From Winogradskyella psychrotolerans RS-3 (GTDB taxonomy: Bacteria > Bacteroidota > Bacteroidia > Flavobacteriales > Flavobacteriaceae): a stretch of DNA of 64,000 bases. Location: NCBI RefSeq assembly GCF_000427335.1, contig NZ_ATMR01000089.1, forward strand, positions 1 through 64,000, written 5' to 3'. Below the pieces are notes generated by a model. It was not told the DNA's origin and did no database searches. It worked only from the letters and a program-made list of their open reading frames with translations. Of this stretch, positions 47,020 through 56,833 are shown piece after piece; position 1 is the first letter of the stretch; every line of letters begins with the position of its first letter. The translations under genes were made by a program, and so were the position numbers.

Positions 47020-49455
47020 TCAATTATTCTTCCTACGCTTTACCTCATAAAACAATCCAACTAAAAGCAACAATCCTAAAACAACAGAACTCGCTAAAGC
47101 CACTTGACTTCCTGTTTTAACAACTTGTGGTTCAAACTTAAATTCTATGGTGTGATTTCCTTTAGGTAATTCTAATGCTCTTAACACATAATTCACTCTT
47201 AAGTGAGGTACTAATTTACCATCAATGTAAGCATTCCAACCTTGAGCGTAATAGACCTCAGAAAACACCGCTAGACCTTCATTGCTATTATTAGATTCGT
47301 ATTTTAAATAATTTGGCTTGAATTCCTTTAACTGAACAGAAGCTATAGAATCAACTTGATAGTTTGTTTTTAAATTATGTTCTGCCTGAACCGTTTGTTC
47401 TAAAACAGCTATCGTCTTTGTATCTAAACTATCTAAAGCTACGATTTCTTGATTAGCATCTGTAACGACCTTAAGTTTAGAAACAAACCAAGCATTACCG
47501 TTCGCGTCTGTATTGGTATAAGGAAAAATCTGTCCTTGCTCTTCTGCAATAATGTATTTTGTATTAAGCATGTTGAGGACATTCATGTTGTTTTTATACA
47601 CATAAAATTCTAACAACTCATTAACACGACCTAACTTAGCCGCATGATAACCAAATAACGAATTATGAAAATAGGCAGACCTTGCAGGTTTACGCTGTCC
47701 TTCACTAGACATATCTAAAACTCTAAAATGACCTTTATCATTTAAGATTTCTAAATCAGCATTAGTTGGTTGGTAAGGTTTATCTACTTTTAAGGCAGAT
47801 ACAAAATTATCATTATTAACGTATTCTCTATCTACCGTAACTAAATCAAAAAGAATTAACACAGCGAATACCACCACGACTAAATTTTCGGACAGTTTCT
47901 TTTTTAAGAACATAAAAATAGTTCCTGCTGAAAGCAATACTAAAACCAAAGCTCTCAATGTATCTGCAGTCATTAACGCTTTACGGTCTTCAATTACAGC
48001 ATCAACAAAAGGTTGTCCATACGCTCCAATATATTGGTCATCTCTAAAACTTTCAAAATCAAATAGAAAAGATTTAAATACTAAAAAGATTAAAGCTAAA
48101 CCTGCTGTGATTGCAACTGAATATTTTAAGGCTTTTAGTTTTTCTTCATCTTTCTGAAAGTCATTAAATAAACGAACTAAAGCCATAATTCCTAAAACAG
48201 GACTACATAATTCTAAAATAACTTGGATAGAACTTACGGCTCTAAACTTATTATACAACGGCACATAATCGATAAAGAAATCGGTTAAAAAACCTAGATT
48301 TTTTCCGTAAGATAAAAACAAGGATAACAGCGTTCCGCCAACTAGCCACCATTTTAATCTGCCTTTTACTAAAAACAAACCTAAAACAAAAAGGAAAATA
48401 ATTACAGCACCTACATATGCTGGTGCTTCAACTATGGTCTGATCTCCCCAATACATTGGTGCATTTCTTGCTCCATCTAATGCATCAATTGGAGAAGCCC
48501 CTAAATTAATATAAGCTTTATAGGTTTCAGAATCTTTACCTACATCTTCAGAATTTCCTCCTCCCATAAATTTTGGAATAAAGAGATTGAAAGATTCTAA
48601 AATACCATAGCTGTATTCTGTAATATATTCCCTGCTTAATCCTGACGTTACTTCTTTAGGAGATCCATCAACATTTATAGTTAAATCACTTTTTCCACGT
48701 GTGCTTTCTTTCACATACTCTTGGGTTGCCATGATATTTGTAGCGTTTAATCCAACAGCTAAAAATGCAGCTACAGAAAGTAATCCTACAGACTTAAAGA
48801 AATGTGGTAATTGTTGTTTTTTGTAAGCATCGACGAGATAAGCCAATCCTAAAACTAAAACCAATAAAAGGAGATAATACGTCATCTGAAAATGATTCGT
48901 TACAATCTCTAATCCTAAAGCAATAGTTGTTAAGAAAAATCCGAGTATATATTTCTTCCGAAAAGTGAGAACAATACCTGCCAAAACCAAAGGCATATAG
49001 GCTATTGCATGTGCTTTAGAGTTATGACCAACACCAAGTATAATAATGAGGTATGTTGAAAATCCAAAAGCTAATGCTCCTAATGCAGCGAGTTTAAAAT
49101 CAACTTTTAGCGACAACAGTAAAATGTAAAACCCTATAAAATACAGGAACAGATAATCTGCTGGCCTTGGTAAGAATCGTAAGGTTAAATCGAGTTTTTT
49201 AATATAATTGTGCGGATATTTTGCTCCTAATTGATAGGTTGGCATACCACCAAACGCACTATTGGTCCAATAGGTTTCTTCTCCTGTGGTTTTGGCAAAC
49301 TCTTTTTGTTGTTCTGCCATACCAATGTAGTGCATAATATCACTTTGATTGATTTTTTTACCTTGTAAAACAGGACTAAAATAAGCTAAAGATAGTGCTA
49401 CAAATCCTAATAAAATTAAGACATGTGGCAATAAACGTTTTATAGAAAATGACAT
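47020..49455 (-). CDS. YfhO family membrane protein
   Basis: 811 residues. About 12 to 14 hydrophobic helices cover residues 10-530, with the family phrase AFGGMPTYQLGAKYPHNYIK near 65-85, then a C-terminal periplasmic beta-domain (FRVLDMSSEGQR... and YYAQGWNAYIDGKLVPHLRV). A final helix lies at about 780-800. YfhO proteins are GT-C-like glycosyltransferases implicated in glycosylating lipoteichoic acid in Bacillus; in Bacteroidota the acceptor is unknown. Upstream of two surface-glycan genes. Confidence 0.9.
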   Translation of the reverse strand: MSFSIKRLLPHVLILLGFVALSLAYFSPVLQGKKINQSDIMHYIGMAEQQKEFAKTTGEETYWTNSAFGGMPTYQLGAKYPHNYIKKLDLTLRFLPRPADYLFLYFIGFYILLLSLKVDFKLAALGALAFGFSTYLIIILGVGHNSKAHAIAYMPLVLAGIVLTFRKKYILGFFLTTIALGLEIVTNHFQMTYYLLLLVLVLGLAYLVDAYKKQQLPHFFKSVGLLSVAAFLAVGLNATNIMATQEYVKESTRGKSDLTINVDGSPKEVTSGLSREYITEYSYGILESFNLFIPKFMGGGNSEDVGKDSETYKAYINLGASPIDALDGARNAPMYWGDQTIVEAPAYVGAVIIFLFVLGLFLVKGRLKWWLVGGTLLSLFLSYGKNLGFLTDFFIDYVPLYNKFRAVSSIQVILELCSPVLGIMALVRLFNDFQKDEEKLKALKYSVAITAGLALIFLVFKSFLFDFESFRDDQYIGAYGQPFVDAVIEDRKALMTADTLRALVLVLLSAGTIFMFLKKKLSENLVVVVFAVLILFDLVTVDREYVNNDNFVSALKVDKPYQPTNADLEILNDKGHFRVLDMSSEGQRKPARSAYFHNSLFGYHAAKLGRVNELLEFYVYKNNMNVLNMLNTKYIIAEEQGQIFPYTNTDANGNAWFVSKLKVVTDANQEIVALDSLDTKTIAVLEQTVQAEHNLKTNYQVDSIASVQLKEFKPNYLKYESNNSNEGLAVFSEVYYAQGWNAYIDGKLVPHLRVNYVLRALELPKGNHTIEFKFEPQVVKTGSQVALASSVVLGLLLLVGLFYEVKRRKNN

Positions 49456-49541
49456 GAGAATGCTTTAAGTTGAATGATTCTGAAAAGTAGTTATTTTTTT
49501 TGAAACATCATTAGAGTTTCCTCTATGTACAAAAAAATTGA

Positions 49542-49814
49542 TTAATCAATTTCTTCGTAATCAATATATTCACCCACTTTTTGGTTAGAAGAACCATTAT
49601 TGTTCGGCATTTTATCGATTACGGTTTCACCTTCCTTTTGCTTTTGTTCCTGTCTTTGTTGATTTGGATTTTGGGATCCACCAAATTGGCCTCCAAATTT
49701 TTCTTCAGCTTTCTTGGCTACAAACTTCAACAATAAAGGCGCAAAAAGACGTGCTAATATCTTAAAGCCAAAGTAAACAAGTAAAATAATTAGTATAGTT
49801 CTCAGTAATCCCAT
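49542..49814 (-). CDS. DUF4834 family small membrane protein
   Basis: 90 residues: one N-terminal membrane helix (GLLRTILIILLVYFGFKILA), a basic stretch, a glycine/glutamine-rich linker (FGGQFGGSQNPNQQRQ), then an acidic C-terminus ending VGEYIDYEEID. This layout and tail are typical of DUF4834. Function unknown. It has its own -7 box. Confidence 0.85.
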   Translation of the reverse strand: MGLLRTILIILLVYFGFKILARLFAPLLLKFVAKKAEEKFGGQFGGSQNPNQQRQEQKQKEGETVIDKMPNNNGSSNQKVGEYIDYEEID

Positions 49815-49852
49815 GGACTAAGCTTGTTGTATGATAAACATGTTATAATATT

Positions 49853-49860
49853 CAAAAATA
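49853..49860 (-). promoter_or_regulatory. -7 box (TATTTTTG) of the DUF4834 gene
   Basis: CAAAAATA on plus, exact TAnnTTTG on minus, 39 bases before the ATG. Confidence 0.5.
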
Positions 49861-49914
49861 CAATTATACTCATTTATAATCCGATATTATTCCTTAAAAA
49901 AACTATAAAATATC

Positions 49915-49922
49915 TATATTTG
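49915..49922 (+). promoter_or_regulatory. -7 box (TATATTTG) of the transporter gene
   Basis: Exact TAnnTTTG, ending 43 bases before the ATG at 49966. Confidence 0.55.
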
Positions 49923-49965
49923 ACTTCAATCTACAATAGACCGAATGGTTTTAAATCCATATATA

Positions 49966-50928
49966 ATGCGAATACTCAAATCAATACTTGTTTTAATTCT
50001 TGCCTTTAGTTTTAATTCTACCTACGCTCAATATACTGAAGTAATTAACTCTAATCGTCCTGGTGTGTCAAAAAGCGCCTTTTCTGTTGGAACTGGAGTT
50101 GTACAATTTGAAACTGGTGCCTATACCGTTAAAGAAGAGCATGCACTTGCCAATTATGAAGTTTCAGGGTTTGGTCTTGATTTTGCGTTGAGATATGGCT
50201 TATTTTTTGAAGAACTAGAATTATCTCTAGATGGCATTTATCAAAGTGATAATATTACCTATAATAATGCAACAATTCCCGTTGAAGACAAACGCTCTAA
50301 TTTTAAAAATTTCACTTTAGGAGCAAAATATTTAGTTTATGATCCTTATAAAAATGCAGGAGAAGAAAAGCCTAATTTATACAGCTACCACGCTAACAAT
50401 AAGTTTAGCTGGAAATCTTTAATCCCTGCAGTTTCTGTTTATGTTGGTGCTAATTTTGACGCTAAAGACAATCCTTACACTGCACCAGACATTGAAGGAT
50501 TTAGTCCAAAAGTAATGCTTGCTACACAGAACAATTTTAATGGAGGTTGGGTTTTTGTAATGAACTTAATTAAAGATAGAATTGGAACAGACCAATCTGA
50601 TTTTCAATATATTTTTACACTAACGCATTCCTTCACACCACAATGGGTTGTCTTTGGAGAAGCGCAAGGTATTGATAGTGATTTCTATGCTGATAATATT
50701 TTTAGATTTGGAGGTGCTTACCTTTGGACTAAAAACTTTCAGTTAGATGCTAATCTTGCCTTTAATACTAAAGACACACCAACTGTTCTAAATATTGCTT
50801 TCGGAGCTTCGTATCGCTTAGATTTCCATCAAGATAAAAAGATAGATAACGGTAATGGCAATGACGGTGATTTCAAAAAAAGAAGAAAAAGGAAAAGAAA
50901 ACAAATGATTTCGATTCTTAATTTATAG
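49966..50928 (+). CDS. Outer-membrane transporter (MetA-pathway/phenol-degradation-like beta-barrel)
   Basis: About 320 residues from the ATG at 49966 (MRILKSILVLILAF); the upstream ATG at 49945 gives a poorer N-terminus. The signal peptide ends TYAQY. Twelve or so beta-strands follow with aromatic alternation, e.g. NSNRPGVSKSAFSVGTGVVQ and WVFGEAQGIDSDFYAD-like phrases (seen: VVFGEAQGIDSDFYADNI). I recall homologues ending in a mixed charged tail. As written the last codons read KKRRKRKRKQMISILNL; restoring one A in the A7 run 50875-50881 would give KKKKKKEKKTNDFDS with a stop at 50921. The barrel is intact either way. Outer-membrane channel, substrate unknown. Confidence 0.8.
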   Translation: MRILKSILVLILAFSFNSTYAQYTEVINSNRPGVSKSAFSVGTGVVQFETGAYTVKEEHALANYEVSGFGLDFALRYGLFFEELELSLDGIYQSDNITYNNATIPVEDKRSNFKNFTLGAKYLVYDPYKNAGEEKPNLYSYHANNKFSWKSLIPAVSVYVGANFDAKDNPYTAPDIEGFSPKVMLATQNNFNGGWVFVMNLIKDRIGTDQSDFQYIFTLTHSFTPQWVVFGEAQGIDSDFYADNIFRFGGAYLWTKNFQLDANLAFNTKDTPTVLNIAFGASYRLDFHQDKKIDNGNGNDGDFKKRRKRKRKQMISILNL

Positions 50929-50941
50929 CGTTCCTAACTAC

Positions 50942-52060
50942 ATGATAACAATTAAAGAAGCCATATCAAAAAAGGACTTAAAAGCATTTGTTCGGTTCCC
51001 TTTTAAAATTTACGAAGATTCTAAATATTGGGTACCTCCTATTATAAAACAAGAGTTAGAAACCTTTAACAAAGACAAAAACCCAATCTTTAAAGATGCT
51101 GAAGCTCGATTTTTCTTGGCTTATCAATCGGGAAAAGTTGTGGGTAGAATTGCTGCCATTATCAATTGGCTTGAAGTTGATAAACAAGGCATAAAGAAAA
51201 TGCGTTTTGGTTGGTTTGATTTTATTGACGATTTAGAAGTCAGCAAAGCGTTATTAAACACCATTGAAGATATTGGAAGAGAACAGCAATTAAGTTATGC
51301 TGAAGGCCCTGTGGGTTTTTCTAATTTAGATAAAGTCGGTGTTATGACCGAAGGTTTTGACCAATTAGGAACAATGATTACGTGGTACAATCATCCGTAC
51401 TATATTGACCATTATAAAGAGCATGGGTACGTTATTGAAAAAGAATACTCAGAAAATAAATTCCCTTTTGAAAACGTAAAACCAGAATTCTTTAAAAAGG
51501 CGCAAGAACTTATTAAACGTCGTTATAAGTTAAGAGCGCTTAAGCTTACAAAAACTGAAGAAGTAATGCCTTATGCAGATCGTATGTTTGATTTGTTTAA
51601 TGAGAGTTATTCCTCTTTATCCTCTTTTGTTGAAATTACAGATATTCAGAAAGAATATTTTAAAAAGAAGTTTATCAGTTTTATTAATCCGGAATACATC
51701 AAATTTGTCGTGGATGAGCATGATAAATTAGTTGGTTTTGCGGTTGTTATGCCAAGATTTGCACAAGCTTTACAAAAAGCAAACGGGAAATTATTCCCCT
51801 TTGGATTTACACATATACTAAAAGCTAAGAAGCACAGTAAAGATGTTATTTTTTATTTAATAGGCATTCATCCAGACTATCAAAATAAAGGTGTTCATGC
51901 CGTAATCTTCAACGAGTATTACGAAACGTTTAGAGAAAAAGGAATAGAAACCTGCTACAGAACACCTGAGCTTGAAGATAATGTTGCGATAAAACAAATA
52001 TGGAAACATTTTGACCCTAAAGTATATGCGCGACGCAAAACATTGCGAAAGAACTTATAG
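50942..52060 (+). CDS. GNAT family acetyltransferase
   Basis: 372 residues. The N-terminal part (to about 160) holds a conserved region AYQSGKVVGRIAAIINWLEV and WYNHPYYIDHYKEHGY. The C-terminal GNAT core has VGFAVVMPRF and YLIGIHPDYQNKGVHAVIF, the acetyl-CoA loop. I recall homologues misnamed GTP cyclohydrolase. It starts 13 bases after the transporter gene, so the two are probably co-transcribed. The substrate is unknown. Confidence 0.82.
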   Translation: MITIKEAISKKDLKAFVRFPFKIYEDSKYWVPPIIKQELETFNKDKNPIFKDAEARFFLAYQSGKVVGRIAAIINWLEVDKQGIKKMRFGWFDFIDDLEVSKALLNTIEDIGREQQLSYAEGPVGFSNLDKVGVMTEGFDQLGTMITWYNHPYYIDHYKEHGYVIEKEYSENKFPFENVKPEFFKKAQELIKRRYKLRALKLTKTEEVMPYADRMFDLFNESYSSLSSFVEITDIQKEYFKKKFISFINPEYIKFVVDEHDKLVGFAVVMPRFAQALQKANGKLFPFGFTHILKAKKHSKDVIFYLIGIHPDYQNKGVHAVIFNEYYETFREKGIETCYRTPELEDNVAIKQIWKHFDPKVYARRKTLRKNL

Positions 52061-52067
52061 AGATTAA

Positions 52068-52095
52068 TTGTTGGTTGTTGGTTGTTGGTTGTTGG
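52068..52095. repeat. Tandem heptamer array TTGTTGG x4
   Basis: Four perfect copies of TTGTTGG, beginning 7 bases after the GNAT stop codon and just before the terminator. Confidence 0.95.
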
Positions 52096-52100
52096 AATAA

Positions 52101-52136
52101 AAAAACGATCATCACTTTTAAGCGATGACCGTTTTT
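52101..52136. terminator. Terminator serving both GNAT gene and the minus-strand aminotransferase-like gene
   Basis: AAAAACGATCATC / GATGACCGTTTTT, 12 of 13 pairs (G-U in minus-strand RNA), 10-base loop. Confidence 0.85.
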
Positions 52137-52156
52137 TATATTATTAAATGAATTAA

Positions 52157-53416
52157 TTATTCACCCATTGCAGCAATTAAAGCTGCTGACATTCTTTTAT
52201 AAGTACCGTTTACTAAACGTTCTCTAATAGCATCGAAAGCATCTAATGTTTCTTTTACATCTACTAATGTATGTGTAGCCGTCGGAATCATTCTTAATAA
52301 AATTAACCCTTTAGGAATTACAGGATAAACGACTATAGAACAAAATATTCCGTAATTTTCTCGTAAGTCTCTTACTAAAGCCATTGCTTCAGGAATGCTT
52401 CCTTTTAGATATACCGGAGTTACACAACTTTGTGTTGTTCCAATATCAAAACCACGCTCTTTTAAACCTGATTGTAAAGCATCAACTATTGTCCAAAGAT
52501 TCGCTTTAAGTTCTGGCATTGTACGCAACATATCTAAACGTTTTAATGCACCAACAACAAGTTGCATTTGTAAAGACTTAGCGAACATTTGAGAACGTAA
52601 ATTATATTTTAAATAATCTATAATTTCTTTATCAGCTGCAATAAAAGCACCTGTACTTGCCATAGATTTTGCAAAAGTTGCAAAATAGACATCGATGTCA
52701 TCTTGAACTCCTTGCTCTTCTCCTGCTCCAGCACCTGTAGCACCCAAAGTACCAAATCCGTGAGCATCATCAACAAAAAATCTAAAATTAAATCTTTTCT
52801 TAAGCTCAACAATTTCTTTTAAACGGCCTTGCTCTCCTCGCATTCCGAAGACACCTTCAGAAATAACGAGAATCCCTCCACCTGTTTGCTCTGCCATTTT
52901 TGTAGCACGCTCAAGATTTTTCTCTAAGCTTGCAATATCGTTGTGCTTATAAGTAAAACGTTTACCCATATGCAGACGTACACCATCAATAATACAAGCG
53001 TGCGCATCAACATCGTAAACAATAATATCATCTTTAGCTACCAAAGCATCAATGGTAGACACCATACCTTGATATCCGAAATTTAATAAGTATGCAGCCT
53101 CTTTATTAACAAAAGCAGCTAATTCGTTTTGTAATTGCTCATGTAAATCTGTGTGACCAGACATCATACGCGCTCCCATAGGGTATGCCGAACCGTACTT
53201 AACACCAGCTTCTCCATCTACTTTTCGAACTTCTGGGTGATTTGCTAAACCCAAGTAATCATTGATACTCCAAGTAATAACATCTTTCCCTTGAAACTTC
53301 ATTCTATTAGAGATTTCACCTTCAAGCTTTGGAAACACAAAATATCCTTCAGCCTGAGCTGCCCATTTTCCAAGTGGTCCTTTATCTTTATAAATCTTTG
53401 CAAATAAATCCTTCAT
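52157..53416 (-). CDS. Alpha-oxoamine synthase family PLP enzyme, candidate cysteate/serine acyltransferase
   Basis: 419 residues of the serine palmitoyltransferase/KBL family, fold-type I. It shows DVDAHACIIDGVR (PLP stacking His), FFVDDAHGFGTLG and the Schiff-base Lys250 in FATFAKSMASTGAF. These enzymes condense an amino acid with a long acyl donor. In flavobacteria the related cysteate-fatty acyl transferase starts capnine (sulfonolipid) synthesis, which supports gliding motility. The cysteine-synthase-like gene next door would supply cysteate. The exact amino acid used cannot be read from the sequence. A terminator separates the two genes, so it uses its own promoter. Confidence 0.8.
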   Translation of the reverse strand: MKDLFAKIYKDKGPLGKWAAQAEGYFVFPKLEGEISNRMKFQGKDVITWSINDYLGLANHPEVRKVDGEAGVKYGSAYPMGARMMSGHTDLHEQLQNELAAFVNKEAAYLLNFGYQGMVSTIDALVAKDDIIVYDVDAHACIIDGVRLHMGKRFTYKHNDIASLEKNLERATKMAEQTGGGILVISEGVFGMRGEQGRLKEIVELKKRFNFRFFVDDAHGFGTLGATGAGAGEEQGVQDDIDVYFATFAKSMASTGAFIAADKEIIDYLKYNLRSQMFAKSLQMQLVVGALKRLDMLRTMPELKANLWTIVDALQSGLKERGFDIGTTQSCVTPVYLKGSIPEAMALVRDLRENYGIFCSIVVYPVIPKGLILLRMIPTATHTLVDVKETLDAFDAIRERLVNGTYKRMSAALIAAMGE

Positions 53417-53507
53417 GCACGCATACTTTGATATTAACTATTAATTCTATGTTTATAAAACATAAAATCAACGGTTAATAATTGTTAATTTATCTAGTTA
53501 GTGTCTG

Positions 53508-53515
53508 CAAAATTA
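53508..53515 (-). promoter_or_regulatory. -7 box (TAATTTTG) of the acyltransferase gene
   Basis: CAAAATTA on plus, exact TAnnTTTG on minus, 92 bases before the ATG. No -33 match. Confidence 0.45.
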
Positions 53516-53606
53516 GGTAATAATATTATGAATGCATAATTTATTTAGTGAAGTATTCACAAGTTATAAACCACTTTATTCAACCTATTTTACTTAATTA
53601 TTCTGC

Positions 53607-53652
53607 AAAAAAAAGCCTATTACAAGTTTGGCAATAGGCATATCTTTTTTTA
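53607..53652 (-). terminator. Terminator after the cysteine-synthase-like gene
   Basis: GCCTATT / AATAGGC stem with an 11-base loop, followed on minus by eight T. Also T-rich on plus. Confidence 0.85.
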
Positions 53653-53659
53653 TTATAAT

Positions 53660-54697
53660 CTATTTTATGTACTCTATAGTTGCTTGTACAGCGCTTTTAG
53701 CATCAAAAAAGCCTTGATCTTCCATCCATTTATCATTATAGACTTTACTCATATAACGCGATCCATGATCTGGAAAAATCACTACAATTTTATCCGTTGG
53801 TTTAAATTCACCTTCTTCCTGCAACTGTTTAATTGCTTGCATTGCTGCGCCACTTGTGTACCCTACAAAAAGACCTTCCGTATTTGCAATTTCTCTTGCC
53901 GTATGTGCACTTTCTTCATCTGTAACCTTGATAAACTTATCAATTAGATCAAAGTCCGTAGCAGTAGGAATCAAATTTTTACCTAAACCTTCAATTCTGT
54001 ATGGATAAATTTCTTTATCATCAAATTCACGTGTTTCGTGATAGCTCTTTAAAACAGAACCATAAGCATCAACACCAATAACTTTTACATTTGGGTTTTG
54101 CTCTTTTAAATACTTTGAGATTCCAGAAATTGTTCCTCCTGTTCCACTACAAGCAATTAGGTGTGTAATTTCACCTCCCGTCTGATCCCAAATTTCTGGA
54201 CCAGTAGAGCTGTAATGTGCTTCAATATTTAATTGATTAAAATATTGATTGATATAAATAGAACCTTTATTCTCTTCGTGTAAGCGTTTTGCTACTTCGT
54301 AATAAGAACGAGGATCATCTGCTTTTACATGTGCGGGACAAACGTAAACTTTTGCTCCCATAGACTTTAACATATCTATTTTATCTGCAGATGACTTAGA
54401 GCTTACTGCCAAAATACATTCGTAACCTTTAATAATACTAACCATAGCAATACTAAACCCTGTGTTACCAGAAGTCGTTTCTATAATTGTATCACCAGGA
54501 GTCAAAATACCTCGACGCTCAGCTTCTTCTATAATATGTAATGCAATTCTGTCTTTTGAAGAATGACCTGGATTAAACGCTTCTACTTTGGCATAAAACT
54601 CACCATCGAAGTCAGCAGTCATTCTATTTAATTTGATTAAGGGCGTGTTACCTATTAGTTGTAACACATTATCAAATACATTTTTGTTTTGCTTCAT
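53660..54697 (-). CDS. PLP-dependent cysteine synthase / cysteate synthase-like enzyme
   Basis: 345 residues of fold-type [15 protein letters not shown] opens the family domain; the Schiff-base Lys48 is in [19 protein letters not shown] (about 90) is the substrate loop and [10 protein letters not shown] binds the PLP phosphate. No CBS domains are appended. Family members exchange the beta-substituent of serine derivatives with a nucleophile. With the acyltransferase gene next to it, cysteate formation from phosphoserine and sulfite is a plausible role, but ordinary O-acetylserine sulfhydrylase activity is equally allowed by sequence. Confidence 0.85.
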   Translation of the reverse strand: MKQNKNVFDNVLQLIGNTPLIKLNRMTADFDGEFYAKVEAFNPGHSSKDRIALHIIEEAERRGILTPGDTIIETTSGNTGFSIAMVSIIKGYECILAVSSKSSADKIDMLKSMGAKVYVCPAHVKADDPRSYYEVAKRLHEENKGSIYINQYFNQLNIEAHYSSTGPEIWDQTGGEITHLIACSGTGGTISGISKYLKEQNPNVKVIGVDAYGSVLKSYHETREFDDKEIYPYRIEGLGKNLIPTATDFDLIDKFIKVTDEESAHTAREIANTEGLFVGYTSGAAMQAIKQLQEEGEFKPTDKIVVIFPDHGSRYMSKVYNDKWMEDQGFFDAKSAVQATIEYIK

Positions 54698-54747
54698 AAA
54701 TAAAATTTTTCAGTAACTAATCAAATTATTAGACACCTAAAACCTCG

Positions 54748-54755
54748 CAAAAATA
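54748..54755 (-). promoter_or_regulatory. -7 box (TATTTTTG) of the cysteine-synthase-like gene
   Basis: CAAAAATA on plus, exact TAnnTTTG on minus, 51 bases before the ATG. Confidence 0.5.
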
Positions 54756-54769
54756 ACATTTTTTTTGAT

Positions 54770-56833
54770 TTAACTCGAAATTCCTTCTAAATCAAGTAAA
54801 AATGCAAACTCTTCCGCGTCTTCTTTTAAGCTTTCAAAACGTCCAGATGCTCCACCATGGCCAGCATCCATATTCGTTTTTAAATACAATTTATTAGTGT
54901 CTATTTTTAAGTCTCTAAGTTTGGCTACCCATTTTGCTGGCTCCCAATACTGCACTTGCGAATCGTGCAGTCCGGTTGTAATCAGCATATTAGGATACGC
55001 CTTCGCTTCAACATTATCGTAAGGCGAATACGATTTTATATAATCATAATAGAGTTTGTCATTCGGATTTCCCCATTCATCATATTCTCCAGTGGTTAAC
55101 GGAATAGAATCATCTAACATCGTCGTAATAACATCTACAAAAGGCACCGCTGCAATGATACCGTTGTATAATTCTGGCGCTGTGTTAATAATTGCCCCCA
55201 TTAATAAACCTCCTGCACTGCCTCCCATAGCATATAAATGTTGAGAAGAGGTGTAACGCTCTTTTATTAAATGCACCGAACAGGCTATAAAATCTGAAAA
55301 TGTATTTTTCTTGTTTAATAACTTTCCATTTTCATACCAATCACGACCTAGATATTCTCCTCCTCTAATATGAGTAATGACATAAATAAATCCACGATCT
55401 AACAAACTTAATCTTATGGTAGAAAAATAAGGATCCATTGTAGAACCATAACTTCCATAAGCATATTGTAATAATGGATTTGTTCCATCTTTTTTAATGC
55501 CTTTACGATATACAACAGACATTGGGATTTTAGTGCCATCTTCAGCAGTTGCCCAAATACGTTCTGAGATGTAATTGTCTTTATCGAAATTCTTATCTAA
55601 AACCTCTTGCTCCTTTAATACAATTTTAGTTTTCGTACGCATATTAAACTCAATAACCGAAGACGGAGTGGTCATGGCATTATAGCCATAACGTAATATT
55701 TCGGTATCAAAATCTACATTGGTGCCTGTATATGCGGTATATGTTTCATTATCAAAAGGCAAATAGTAATCTTCACTTCCGTCCCAACGTTTTATTCGTA
55801 TTTCATTTAATCCATTTCTGCGTTCGCTAACCACTAAATAGTCTTTAAAGATATCGATACCTTCTAATAAAACATCATTTCTATGTGCAACAACTTCAGT
55901 CCAATTTTCTATTTCTGTATCAGATTCTGGCGTTTTCATTAATTTGAAATTGATAGCCTTATCTTTATTGGTGAGAATATAAAAATGATTATCGTAATGT
56001 GAAATACTATATTCTAAACCTCTTATTCGTGGTTGAAAAACCTGAAACCTACCTTCAGGATTATCCGCATCTAGAATATGATATTCATTCGTTAGCGTGC
56101 TATAACACGCAATAATGATATACTTTCTAGATTTTGATTTGTAGACTGCTGCGCCAAACGTATCATCTCCTTCTTCAAAAACAAGTTCATCTTCAGAATT
56201 GTCTCCTAAGCGATGTTTATAAACTTGAAATGCTCGTAAAGTCACCTCATCCTTTTTGGTATAAAATAAAGTAGCATTATCATTTGCCCAGCTTGAAGAA
56301 CCAGTGGTACTTTCTATTCTGTCGGAAGCGACGACATGTGTTTCTAAGTCTTTAACGTAGATATTATAATTACGTCGTCCTGTGTTATCAATTCCGTAAG
56401 ACACTAATTTATTATCCGGACTAATACTAATACCTGCCAATTTAAAATAACTTTCACCTTCAGCCATGACGTTACAATCAAATAACAGTTCTTCAGGATT
56501 ATCTAAACTGTCTTTTTTACGTGTATAGATAGGGTAATCTTTTCCTTTTTCAAATTTGGTGATATACCAATAGCCATTGTATTTATAAGGTACAGACGAA
56601 TCATCTTCTTTTATTCTGGCTTTCATTTCATCAAATAAATCTGATTGAAAATCCTTTGTATGAGCCATTTCAGAATCGCAATATGCGTTTTCAGCATTCA
56701 GATAATCAATCACTTCTGGGTGCTCTCTGTCTTTCATCCAAAAATAATTATCAATTCGCACATCTCCATGATTTTCTAATTGATGTGGAATTTTCTTGGC
56801 AATAGGTGGATGTATATCCGATTTTTTTATCAT
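54770..56833 (-). CDS. ptrB: Oligopeptidase B (S9A family)
   Basis: 687 residues, the usual PtrB size. An N-terminal beta-propeller (about 70-410) caps a C-terminal alpha/beta hydrolase that cleaves small peptides after basic residues. The catalytic triad is Ser539 in GGSAGGLLMGA, Asp624 in GLHDSQVQYWEP and His659 in AGHGGASGRFE. The start phrase KIPHQLENHGDVRIDNYFWM is characteristic. No signal peptide, so it should be cytoplasmic. Divergent from ybaB across 74 bases. Confidence 0.95.
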   Translation of the reverse strand: MIKKSDIHPPIAKKIPHQLENHGDVRIDNYFWMKDREHPEVIDYLNAENAYCDSEMAHTKDFQSDLFDEMKARIKEDDSSVPYKYNGYWYITKFEKGKDYPIYTRKKDSLDNPEELLFDCNVMAEGESYFKLAGISISPDNKLVSYGIDNTGRRNYNIYVKDLETHVVASDRIESTTGSSSWANDNATLFYTKKDEVTLRAFQVYKHRLGDNSEDELVFEEGDDTFGAAVYKSKSRKYIIIACYSTLTNEYHILDADNPEGRFQVFQPRIRGLEYSISHYDNHFYILTNKDKAINFKLMKTPESDTEIENWTEVVAHRNDVLLEGIDIFKDYLVVSERRNGLNEIRIKRWDGSEDYYLPFDNETYTAYTGTNVDFDTEILRYGYNAMTTPSSVIEFNMRTKTKIVLKEQEVLDKNFDKDNYISERIWATAEDGTKIPMSVVYRKGIKKDGTNPLLQYAYGSYGSTMDPYFSTIRLSLLDRGFIYVITHIRGGEYLGRDWYENGKLLNKKNTFSDFIACSVHLIKERYTSSQHLYAMGGSAGGLLMGAIINTAPELYNGIIAAVPFVDVITTMLDDSIPLTTGEYDEWGNPNDKLYYDYIKSYSPYDNVEAKAYPNMLITTGLHDSQVQYWEPAKWVAKLRDLKIDTNKLYLKTNMDAGHGGASGRFESLKEDAEEFAFLLDLEGISS

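Noticed and set aside
50942-52060. Label GTP cyclohydrolase
   Set aside because: The sequence shows a GNAT core, not cyclohydrolase motifs.
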